From: an uncultured Bacteroidales bacterium | Lineage (GTDB): Bacteria; Bacteroidota; Bacteroidia; Bacteroidales; Bacteroidaceae | NCBI GenBank assembly: GCA_902763885.1 | Contig: CACWTU010000001.1 | Span: forward strand, 186,001 to 250,000 | Length of the DNA: 64,000 nucleotides | Reading direction: 5' to 3' | Shown: piece after piece, positions 1 through 7,256 of the stretch | Layout: every line of letters starts with the position of its first letter | Position numbering within the stretch: position 1 is the stretch's first letter | Notes under the pieces: generated by a model | Seen by the model: only the letters and a program-made list of their open reading frames with translations | Told to the model about the DNA's origin: nothing | The model's database searches: none | Made by a program: the position numbers and the translations under genes

Positions 1-1
1 C

Positions 2-2017
2 CTTACTGCTGGTATCGACTACAAACTTACATTTATGACTTTAGGTTGGGACAATAAGGCTCAGACAAACGTTTACATCTTCCCCAAACCAGTTGAAGGA
101 ACTCCCGCTGATGTGAAAGCTGAAGACAAGACAAAGCTTGGTGAGTTCACTCCTACCAATTCAGTTGGCAATGCTGAAGGCCGTAAAACTACTTATGTAG
201 TTAGTACAGCCGATACTATCAATTATTTCTTCACTGTACCTGCTGATGGCAAGTATATTGTAGAATTTGAGATGCCTAGCAGTGCTGGTTGGACCGGAAC
301 ATTGTATAGTGATATACACATCACCAAAGCTAATGATACACATGTAGGCGATCTCTCCGATGTTTCTGTAAGCAGAATTAACAAGGCTCTTGACAATGCT
401 TACAAAGCTATTCAGGCAGCTGAGCCGGCTAAGTATCAAGGTGCTGACCTTGAAAACCTTATAAAAGTTAAGGCTAAGAGTGACGGCTTTATTGCTGCCA
501 AGAAGGCTACCAACCTTAACCTGCCGTCAGAGTATGAGGAAGAAGCCCAGATTATTGATGCTGCTACAAGCGCCCTTAAACTCCATATGGACACTGTTGA
601 TGCATTCAATAAGGCATTGGCAGATGCACAGGCTAAGCTTGATCTTTACGATGCTGATACACTCAAAGCATATAAGAATCTTGTTGTAGTAGGTGATCTG
701 CAGACTGCTGTAACCAGATTTGACGGCTATGACTTCTCAGCTCAGGCTCCTGGTCAGATTAATGCTGATACCAAGATTCTGCTTGATGCCATCAAGGCTG
801 TTGAAGACCGTCAGGCTCTGAATTACGAGCTGAAAGATGCCAAGACTGCTGCTTCTGCTATATTGCTGGCTAATGCTAAGTATTCAGCCCTGGCTGCATA
901 TGTTGATCTGGAGGATGCTATCACTTCTGCAAATGAATTAGATTCTATTGCTGCAGTTGATGAGGAAATCAACAGCACTATCAGTGCTCTGTCAGGTGCA
1001 ATTAGGCCTGTTAAGCTGCTTGCATATGCTAATGTAATCACTAAGCGTATTACAGCACTGAACTCTTTGGCTACCGAACTTGGCGTAGAATTTGATTCAG
1101 ATACTAAGACACGCATAGCTGATGCTGTTATCGATGATGATGAACTTGCTGATCTTATGAAGACAATGATCACAGAGGCTATCTACAATAGGGTTAACGA
1201 TGGTAACAATAGGCCTTTGGATCTGTCTGCATTCATCAAGAACTACTATCTGTATGCTACTCCTATCCTCAATGAGGTTAGTTCAGTTACCAAGGATAAT
1301 GGTAATACATTGAAGAATGCTACTATCGTTACTCCTGGAGCTCAGATCCAGCACATTGAGCACAGATGGAATACTAACCAGGTATGGGGCGTAATTCTTG
1401 ATGTAGAATTTGATAACCTCTATCCGGGTTGGAGCTTCACTGCTAACAACAACGGTGGCAGCGGTAACAGATATGTAACTCCTGACGATGAGGGCTATCC
1501 TACCTTTACCGGTGAAGATGAGACCAAGTACCTCGCATTTGACGGCCAGCTTGCTATGGACTGGAACTCAAAGGCTGAGATGAAGCAGGTTGTTACAGGA
1601 CTTCCTATCGGTACCTATTCTCTGGGTATTAACCTTAAGAATAACGGTAACCCCGGTAGCACTAGCCTTACTGCAATTGTAGGCGAAGATACTTATAAGG
1701 GTACAAATCCTTCAGGAACAGGCGTATTCAGTGTTGACAGTATCTTGGTTGGAGCTGAAGGTGTGATGGCTATTGACTTCATCCTTGCTTCTGGCAACAA
1801 CTGGTCAAAGGCTGATAACTTCTCACTGACCTTTACTCCTCGTGCAGACTTTGACTATAGTACAGTTGCTACAGTTGTTGACTTTGCACAGGCTGAGATT
1901 GCTGCAGGTGAGTATGAGTACTACACTCTGACCTGGATTAAGGTTGAGGCACCTGAGAAGGGTCAGGTTTACTTCCGCAAGAGCGGTAATGTTGTTGAAA
2001 AGATTATCTTCAAGTAA
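2..2017 (+). CDS. Large secreted protein, C-terminal part, with T9SS-like C-terminus
   Basis: The reading frame is already open at the window edge, so the start and any signal peptide lie upstream; about 671 residues are visible. The middle (roughly residues 110-360 of the visible part) is Ala/Asp/Leu-rich helix resembling the FIVAR-like helical modules of surface proteins. Residues around 450-620 look like a beta-sandwich with many Asn, Gly and aromatic residues, as in carbohydrate-binding modules. The last 20 or so residues, ending YFRKSGNVVEKIIFK, resemble the short beta C-terminal signals of type IX secretion cargo. A surface-attached or secreted protein, possibly glycan-binding, is inferred; no catalytic motif was recognised. 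A strong terminator follows the stop. Confidence 0.6.
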   Translation, partial: LTAGIDYKLTFMTLGWDNKAQTNVYIFPKPVEGTPADVKAEDKTKLGEFTPTNSVGNAEGRKTTYVVSTADTINYFFTVPADGKYIVEFEMPSSAGWTGTLYSDIHITKANDTHVGDLSDVSVSRINKALDNAYKAIQAAEPAKYQGADLENLIKVKAKSDGFIAAKKATNLNLPSEYEEEAQIIDAATSALKLHMDTVDAFNKALADAQAKLDLYDADTLKAYKNLVVVGDLQTAVTRFDGYDFSAQAPGQINADTKILLDAIKAVEDRQALNYELKDAKTAASAILLANAKYSALAAYVDLEDAITSANELDSIAAVDEEINSTISALSGAIRPVKLLAYANVITKRITALNSLATELGVEFDSDTKTRIADAVIDDDELADLMKTMITEAIYNRVNDGNNRPLDLSAFIKNYYLYATPILNEVSSVTKDNGNTLKNATIVTPGAQIQHIEHRWNTNQVWGVILDVEFDNLYPGWSFTANNNGGSGNRYVTPDDEGYPTFTGEDETKYLAFDGQLAMDWNSKAEMKQVVTGLPIGTYSLGINLKNNGNPGSTSLTAIVGEDTYKGTNPSGTGVFSVDSILVGAEGVMAIDFILASGNNWSKADNFSLTFTPRADFDYSTVATVVDFAQAEIAAGEYEYYTLTWIKVEAPEKGQVYFRKSGNVVEKIIFK

Positions 2018-2043
2018 TCTCTAGATAACAAAACCTCTATAAT

Positions 2044-2085
2044 GAATCGGCGGAGAGCGCAAGGCTCCCCGCCGATTCTCTTTTT
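2044..2085 (+). terminator. Rho-independent terminator
   Basis: A GC-rich hairpin with arms GAATCGGCGG and CCGCCGATTC is followed by TCTTTTTA. It lies just after the first gene and separates it from the GH43 pair. Confidence 0.85.
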
Positions 2086-2186
2086 ATCACTTTTTAGGTC
2101 TGTCAATTATGCTATTTGATTAAAAGGAGGTATCTTTATAACCGCTAACCGAAAGAGTGCTAATTATTAACATTATCATTATAAAG

Positions 2187-3539
2187 ATGAAATCAAGATT
2201 TACTCTTCTGGCCGCTCTTATGATGGCCGGCATTGCCGCTCAGGCACAGAACCCTATTATCCGTGACCAGTTCTCAGCTGATCCTTCAGCTCTTGTTGTA
2301 GGTGACCGCGTATATGTGTTCCCGTCTCATGACATCCCGGCTCCTGATGAATACGCCCGTAAGGACTGGTTCTGCATGGCTGACTATCATGTATTCTCAA
2401 GTGACAACCTTACTGACTGGAAGGACCACGGTGTAATTGTTGACCAGTGGACTGCACCTTGGGTAAATGAGAAGGGTTATTCAATGTGGGCACCAGATTG
2501 CAAGCAGAACCCCAATAACGGCAATTATTATTTCTTCTGGCCGGCAGGCTCCAAACCACAGCCCAGTGCAAACGGACGCCGTGGTATGGGCGGTAACCGT
2601 GTAGGTGTGGCCATTGCTCACAATCCTTTTGGTCCCTATATCCCTGAGGCTACTCCTCTGGAAGGTGTAGGTGGCATTGACCCCTGTATCTTTGTTGATG
2701 ATGACGGCCAGGCTTACCTTGTAATGCCCGGTATCACTATCACCAAGATGAATGATGACTGGCTCTCAGTTTCAACTGATCCGGCTGACCGTCATCGTGT
2801 AGAGGAGGTTCCCACCAAGGGTCTTGTAGAGGGTCCGTACCTGTTCAAGCATAACGGCAAGTACTATATGACATTCCCTTGGGCACGTGACGTTGAGGAG
2901 GTGCTGGCATACTGCATGGCAGATAACATCTTCGGCCCGTACAAGTTCATGGGCGTATTCTTTGAGGAGCATGCCAACAAGTGCTGGACCAACCACCACT
3001 CAATCATAGAGTTCAAGGGACAGACCTATCTCTTCTATCATCACAATGACTATTCACCTGCATTTGACAAGAACCGTTCAGTTTGCGCTGACTCTATCTT
3101 CTTTGAGCCTGACGGCAGCATCCGCATGGTTAAGCCTTCATTGCGTGGTATCGGCGTAACACAGGCCAATAAGGAGATTCAGATAGACCGTTACTCTGAG
3201 ATTAGCCAGAGCGGTGATTCAATTGCATATCTTGATACAACCAATTACTTTGCAGGCTGGAAGACCGTATTCTATGAGCAGGGTGCTTGGGTTAAGTATA
3301 ACACCGTAAACTTTGAGAAGGCTCCTGAGAGAGTAAAGGTAAAGATTGCCGCTCCTTCAACCGGAACACTTGAGATACTGCAGGATGACAAGGTCATCTC
3401 TAAGGTTAAGCTCAGCCCCAAGAGCACTGCAACTGAGATTGTAGCAGCCGTTAAGGGTGCATCAACCGGAGTACATCATCTTAAGGTGCGCCTGGCATCC
3501 AAGGGTAATGTCCAGGTAGACTGGCTCTCTTTTGAATAA
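2187..3539 (+). CDS. Glycoside hydrolase family 43 enzyme with C-terminal CBM6-like domain
   Basis: A secreted five-bladed beta-propeller hydrolase, probably a beta-xylosidase or alpha-L-arabinofuranosidase acting on xylan or arabinan fragments. The chosen ATG gives a clean signal peptide (MKSRFTLLAALMMAGIAAQAQ); an in-frame ATG 30 bases upstream adds only an odd Ile-rich extension. The GH43 triad is visible: general base Asp about 32 (SADPSALV), pKa-modulating Asp about 165 (GGIDPCIF) and general acid Glu about 215 (VEGPYLF). After about residue 320 a beta-sandwich typical of CBM6 follows (WVKYNTVNF, VQVDWLSFE). The 450-residue length is normal for this architecture. It is 21 bases upstream of a second GH43 gene, so the two are probably co-transcribed. 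Exact specificity cannot be read from sequence. Confidence 0.88.
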   Translation: MKSRFTLLAALMMAGIAAQAQNPIIRDQFSADPSALVVGDRVYVFPSHDIPAPDEYARKDWFCMADYHVFSSDNLTDWKDHGVIVDQWTAPWVNEKGYSMWAPDCKQNPNNGNYYFFWPAGSKPQPSANGRRGMGGNRVGVAIAHNPFGPYIPEATPLEGVGGIDPCIFVDDDGQAYLVMPGITITKMNDDWLSVSTDPADRHRVEEVPTKGLVEGPYLFKHNGKYYMTFPWARDVEEVLAYCMADNIFGPYKFMGVFFEEHANKCWTNHHSIIEFKGQTYLFYHHNDYSPAFDKNRSVCADSIFFEPDGSIRMVKPSLRGIGVTQANKEIQIDRYSEISQSGDSIAYLDTTNYFAGWKTVFYEQGAWVKYNTVNFEKAPERVKVKIAAPSTGTLEILQDDKVISKVKLSPKSTATEIVAAVKGASTGVHHLKVRLASKGNVQVDWLSFE

Positions 3540-3560
3540 AACTTAAACCAAATGTGTGAT

Positions 3561-5186
3561 ATGAAAGCTAAGACCGTATTGACAGCAATTCTGACCATGT
3601 TCGTAGGGGCATGGTCAGGCTGTTCTTCAACCAACAAGGTTACTGAGTGTGTTAACCCGCTTACTTATACTGATATTCCGGATAATGACTGGATCCGTGT
3701 GGGCGATGACTACTATATGGTAAGTACCACCATGTATTTCTGCCCGGGTGCTCCTATCATGCACTCCAAGGATCTGGTGCACTGGGAGCTTGTAAGCTAT
3801 GTGTATGACTATCTTGAGGATGATGATGTATATAACCTGCGTAACGGCCGCAACGCTTACGGCAGGGGCCAGTGGGCTACATCACTCCGTTATGTAAACG
3901 GTACATACTATGCTCTGTTCATAGCCAATGACCAGAACAAGACATACATCTACCGCACCAAGGATATTACCAAGAGTAATTGGGAGCGTTCAGTGATAGA
4001 CCGCCCGTTCCATGATGCCAGCATGCTCTTTGAGGATGGCCATCTCTATGTGGTATGGGGTAACGGTGAGATCCGTATCATAGAGCTTGAACCGGACGGT
4101 TCTGCCATCAAGGCCGGTGCTGAGGAGAAGATTATCATTGATTCTCCGCGTCAGGGCTATAACCTGCGTGCCGAGGGTGCGCATATCTATCACATCGGTG
4201 ATTATTACTACGTGATTGTGATTGACTGGCCAAGCGGCGGCGTACGTACCGAGACCTGCTGGCGCTCCAAGAACTTGTTCGGCCCGTATGAGAGCAAGAC
4301 CATCCTGAGCGGTGCATTTGACGGCCGTGGTGACGGTGTGGCTCAGGGTGCCATCATCGAGACCCAGAACGGTGACTGGTATTCAATCATGTTCCAGGAT
4401 CACGGTGCAGTAGGACGTATCCCTACCCTGCAGCCTATGAAGTGGGTTGACGGATGGCCTATCCTGGGCGATGATACCAAACCTGTCAAGCAGTTTACCG
4501 TAAACCTGCCGGAGAGCGGCAAGAACCGTACCTGGGATAATGATGAGTTCAACTATAAGAAGAATGAGCTGGATCTGGTATGGCAGTGGAGTCATAAGCC
4601 TGACAACAGCGCCTGGTCAGTTACTGAGCGTAAGGGTTGGCTCCGCCTCAAGACAGGCCAGATAGCTACGAATGTTATGAATGCCCGCAATACGCTTACA
4701 CAGCGCACTGTAGGCCCTCGTTGCTACAGTGAGGTGCTGATGGACGCCAGCGGTATGAAACCCGGTGATAGGGCAGGAATTGTGGCTTTCCAGAGCAATT
4801 ACTGCACCATTGGTGTTGAGGTGGCTCAGGATGGATCCAAGAGTCTTGTAGCCATGACACATCGTGCTCAGGGCCGCCGTTGGGGCCAGCAGGGTGGTCA
4901 GCAGCCCAGCCCTGATACTGAGGCTCTGCGCATCCCGCTTACGCAGGATAAGGTTTGGCTCAAGATCCGTTACGTGTTCACTCCCCAGGAGGAGGGTGAG
5001 CGTGCCGATCAGGCATTCATGAGCTACTCTCTTGACGGTAAGAACTGGACTGATGTAGATGCCGTACTCCAGATGTCATTCAGTCTGGATTACTTTACCG
5101 GCTACCGCACCGGACTCTACAGCTTTGCTACAGAGGCAGCCGGCGGATATGCCGACTTTGATTACTTCCGCCAAATAGCACAATAG
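3561..5186 (+). CDS. GH43 lipoprotein (subfamily 12-like) with C-terminal concanavalin-like domain
   Basis: Begins with a lipoprotein signal (WSGC, Cys about 21), so it is probably anchored to the outer membrane. The propeller starts with NPLTYTDIPDNDWIRVGDDY and carries the likely base Asp about 43, modulating Asp about 152 (FHDASMLF) and acid Glu about 205 (RAEGAHIY). From about residue 330 a C-terminal beta-sandwich like that of GH43 beta-xylosidases is present (AGIVAFQSNYCTIGVEV, GYRTGLYSF). The layout matches xylosidases/arabinofuranosidases of the GH43_12 type. An ATG nine bases upstream is possible but gives no better signal peptide. The TAG stop lies inside a long perfect palindrome that may terminate the transcript. 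Confidence 0.88.
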   Translation: MKAKTVLTAILTMFVGAWSGCSSTNKVTECVNPLTYTDIPDNDWIRVGDDYYMVSTTMYFCPGAPIMHSKDLVHWELVSYVYDYLEDDDVYNLRNGRNAYGRGQWATSLRYVNGTYYALFIANDQNKTYIYRTKDITKSNWERSVIDRPFHDASMLFEDGHLYVVWGNGEIRIIELEPDGSAIKAGAEEKIIIDSPRQGYNLRAEGAHIYHIGDYYYVIVIDWPSGGVRTETCWRSKNLFGPYESKTILSGAFDGRGDGVAQGAIIETQNGDWYSIMFQDHGAVGRIPTLQPMKWVDGWPILGDDTKPVKQFTVNLPESGKNRTWDNDEFNYKKNELDLVWQWSHKPDNSAWSVTERKGWLRLKTGQIATNVMNARNTLTQRTVGPRCYSEVLMDASGMKPGDRAGIVAFQSNYCTIGVEVAQDGSKSLVAMTHRAQGRRWGQQGGQQPSPDTEALRIPLTQDKVWLKIRYVFTPQEEGERADQAFMSYSLDGKNWTDVDAVLQMSFSLDYFTGYRTGLYSFATEAAGGYADFDYFRQIAQ

Positions 5187-5237
5187 TATCGTTTCCCTGT
5201 GTCATGACACATGACACAGGGAAACGATACTATTGTG
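5179..5237. repeat. Perfect 28-bp inverted repeat, contains the upstream stop codon
   Basis: Two perfectly complementary 28-base arms are separated by a 3-base loop (ACA); the 5' arm begins CACAATAGTATCG. The stop codon of the second GH43 gene lies in the 5' arm. There is no T-run, so it is not a classical terminator. The same 14-base core ATCGTTTCCCTGTG recurs at 26387-26400, ahead of the GSCFA gene, suggesting a dispersed repeat. Confidence 0.9.
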
Positions 5238-5298
5238 TCATTGAAAAAGTTAAAATAATATAAACATTTAACTTTCGTACCTAATCTTTATAATAGGA

Positions 5299-5889
5299 AT
5301 GAAGCGTGATTTGAGTGACAGTATGCAGAGTCAAGGATCCCTTTCAGTGAGCGATGAATCCATTGCCCGTATGCTGTGTGATGATAATCACGTAGAACAA
5401 GCAGTGCGCCTCATTATGAAGAAGTATGGTGAACAGTTATACTGGCACATACGCAGAATGGTGGTGGCACATGATGATGCTGAGGACTGCTTGCAGGAGA
5501 CGATGATAAACGTGTACAAGTACCGTAGCACATACTCTAACGAGTACCCGCTTTCATCCTGGCTCTACAAGATAGCTACAAATGAGAGTCTTAAATTATT
5601 GAAGAACAGGGCCGGTTTCACGATGTCAGTTGATGACCTGGGTGATTCACTTAAGGACAGCGTTCGTGAGGAGGCCAGCCCAAATGCTGATGAGACTCTG
5701 ATTCTGTTACAGGAGGCCATAGCATTGCTGCCTGCCAAGCAGAAGATGGTGTTTAACTTGCGTTACTATGATGACAAGAGTTATGAGGAGATACACCAGA
5801 TAGTAGGTGACAGCGTAAATACGCTCAAGACCAACTACCACTACGCAGTACAAAAGATAAAGGATTATATATTAGAACATCAGTTATGA
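5299..5889 (+). CDS. ECF-type RNA polymerase sigma factor
   Basis: A sigma-70 family protein of 196 residues. Region 2 spans about residues 30-95 (DDAEDCLQETMINVYKY, then SSWLYKIATNESL), which binds core polymerase and the -10 element. Region 4 spans about 135-190 with a helix-turn-helix (LPAKQKMVFNLRYYDDKSYEEI). Regions 1 and 3 are absent, as expected for ECF sigmas. It overlaps the next gene by four bases (ATGA), and that gene encodes a one-pass membrane protein in the position of an anti-sigma factor. The likely role is extracytoplasmic stress or envelope sensing; the signal is unknown. It is not next to a FecR/SusC pair. Confidence 0.93.
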   Translation: MKRDLSDSMQSQGSLSVSDESIARMLCDDNHVEQAVRLIMKKYGEQLYWHIRRMVVAHDDAEDCLQETMINVYKYRSTYSNEYPLSSWLYKIATNESLKLLKNRAGFTMSVDDLGDSLKDSVREEASPNADETLILLQEAIALLPAKQKMVFNLRYYDDKSYEEIHQIVGDSVNTLKTNYHYAVQKIKDYILEHQL

Positions 5890-6212
5890 AAGAGTTTGAT
5901 CTGGAAAGTATGAGTAGGGAGATGCCCTTCAAGATGCCTGAGCATTTCCTTGATGACATGACAGAACGTGTCGTGTCCCAGATTGGTAAGCAGCGCAAGC
6001 AGAACAGGGACCGTAAGATTGTGGCTCTGTTTGCAAGCGTAGCTAGTGCTGCAGCAGTTGCCCTGCTGTTCCTGCATCCGTTTGGAAGCAGCCTGAATAT
6101 TCCTGATTATGATAACATCTCACAGTGCGCAAGCGTGGATGAGGTGCTCCAGGATATGACTGCAGAAGAACTGAGCTTGTATTCAATGATGAGTAACTAT
6201 TACGGCAACTGA
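5886..6212 (+). CDS. Small one-pass membrane protein, candidate anti-sigma factor
   Basis: 108 residues translationally coupled to the ECF sigma gene. The N-terminal 45 residues are charged and cytoplasmic-looking. One hydrophobic segment spans about residues 47-65 (VALFASVASAAAVALLFL). A short acidic tail follows (ASVDEVLQDMTAEELSLYSMM). No zinc-binding ZAS motif and no FecR domain are visible. The anti-sigma role is inferred only from position, size and topology. It is followed after two bases by a secreted Gln-rich protein, so the three genes form one operon. Confidence 0.6.
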   Translation: MKEFDLESMSREMPFKMPEHFLDDMTERVVSQIGKQRKQNRDRKIVALFASVASAAAVALLFLHPFGSSLNIPDYDNISQCASVDEVLQDMTAEELSLYSMMSNYYGN

Positions 6213-6214
6213 TT

Positions 6215-7033
6215 ATGAAAAAGCGCTGGACGGCATTGTTGATTCTTGCAGGCTTGCTCCTTTCCTCACCATCTATGATGGCGCAGCAGGAAAGGGATGA
6301 GCAGATGATCAATGCGTCTCTGCGTTTCATAAAGGAGAATGCCAGTCTTACCAAGAAGGAGTACGAGAAGTTTGCCAAGATTTACATTGAGTATAACGAG
6401 CAGCTTGCCAAGTTGAACCGTGAGCTTCAGCCTGAGTCACGTGATTATATGAAGCGTTGGCAGGAGATAAACTCCAGCTATATGCAGAAACTTGACAAGG
6501 CTCTGCCTGATTCCACCCGTCAGAAGGTGGGTGTAGCTCAGTGGGAGCTTGGCCAGAAGGTTTGGGGTCAGCGTTCAGAGCAGACCCGAATGAATTCGGA
6601 GCGTCAGTTCCAGATGATGGGGCAGTGGAATCAGATGAACCCGCAGTTTATGATGCAGCCCCACATGTATGATTTCCAGCGTTTCCGTCAGCGTGAAATG
6701 CAGCAGGCTGATGAACAGCAGCAACAGTGGTGGGAGAACTACTGGCGCAACTGGGGTGAGCCTGATACTGCAATGATACGCCGTATGGAGGAGATAAGCC
6801 GACGTTATCGTGAGCGTGACAGCATCTGGCAGCAGCGCAGGCAACAGTTTGGGCCGCAGTCAGGTCCTCAGTTCGGCCCTGGTGGATTCGGCCCTGGGTT
6901 CGGCGGTTCTGGTTTTATTCCTCAAGTGCCTCAGATGGGTTTCCCGCACAGAGGCCAGCAACAGAATAACGGAATTCCCCAGTATGGCCCTCAGTTTGGT
7001 CCGGGCTTCAATAATACCAACAGATTCAGATAA
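6215..7033 (+). CDS. Secreted Gln/Met-rich protein, Spy/CpxP-like helical region, Pro-Gly-Phe tail
   Basis: A signal peptide (MKKRWTALLILAGLLLSSPSMMAQ) precedes a long charged alpha-helical region (residues about 25-125, SLTKKEYEKFAKIYIEY). This resembles the small periplasmic Spy/CpxP-type sensors often found in sigma-factor operons. Residues about 125-205 are very rich in Gln, Met and Trp. The last 65 residues repeat GPQFGP/GPGF-like units and look disordered. As the third gene of the ECF operon it may be the periplasmic sensor or an effector of the response, but this is inference. A terminator follows. Confidence 0.6.
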   Translation: MKKRWTALLILAGLLLSSPSMMAQQERDEQMINASLRFIKENASLTKKEYEKFAKIYIEYNEQLAKLNRELQPESRDYMKRWQEINSSYMQKLDKALPDSTRQKVGVAQWELGQKVWGQRSEQTRMNSERQFQMMGQWNQMNPQFMMQPHMYDFQRFRQREMQQADEQQQQWWENYWRNWGEPDTAMIRRMEEISRRYRERDSIWQQRRQQFGPQSGPQFGPGGFGPGFGGSGFIPQVPQMGFPHRGQQQNNGIPQYGPQFGPGFNNTNRFR

Positions 7034-7052
7034 TCTTTCATTCTCTTGATAT

Positions 7053-7087
7053 AAAGCGTGTCCATCTTCCCGGCACGCTTTTTTTTT
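7053..7087 (+). terminator. Rho-independent terminator of the sigma operon
   Basis: Arms AAAGCGTG and CACGCTTT followed by a run of T residues, 20 bases after the stop of the third operon gene. Confidence 0.85.
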
Positions 7088-7099
7088 CACCCTTCCCCC

Positions 7100-7197
7100 A
7101 GGGGCACAAAGGGGACGGTTCTTTTTGTGCCCCTAATTATTGCTCTTGGAGGTGTTACAAACAGGGGCACAAAAAGAACCGTCCCTATTGTGCCCCT
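7100..7197. repeat. REP-like inverted pair, GGGGACGG type
   Basis: Two palindromic units lie in opposite orientation. Each is about 35 bases, bounded by AGGGGCAC and GTGCCCCT and containing GGGGACGGTTCTTTTTG or its complement. They are separated by a 28-base spacer. The spacer is closely similar to that of the pair at 35740-35836 (AATTnTTGCTnTTGnAGGTGTT), so the whole pair is the repeated unit. The second unit has a small change (CCCTATTG instead of CCCCTTTG). Confidence 0.9.
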
Positions 7198-7200
7198 ATA

Positions 7201-7238
7201 AAAAACGAATCGGAACATTTCTGCTCCGATTCGTTTTT
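7201..7238. terminator. Bidirectional terminator
   Basis: Arms ACGAATCGGA and TCCGATTCGT, flanked by A-rich and T-rich runs. It can stop the minus-strand fasciclin gene and any plus-strand read-through. Confidence 0.85.
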
Positions 7239-7256
7239 TTAGTTTCAGGTGATTTA

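Noticed and set aside
7100-7197. Short repeats with spacer resembling a CRISPR fragment
   Set aside because: Only two units in inverted orientation with palindromic content; no direct array and no cas genes in the window.
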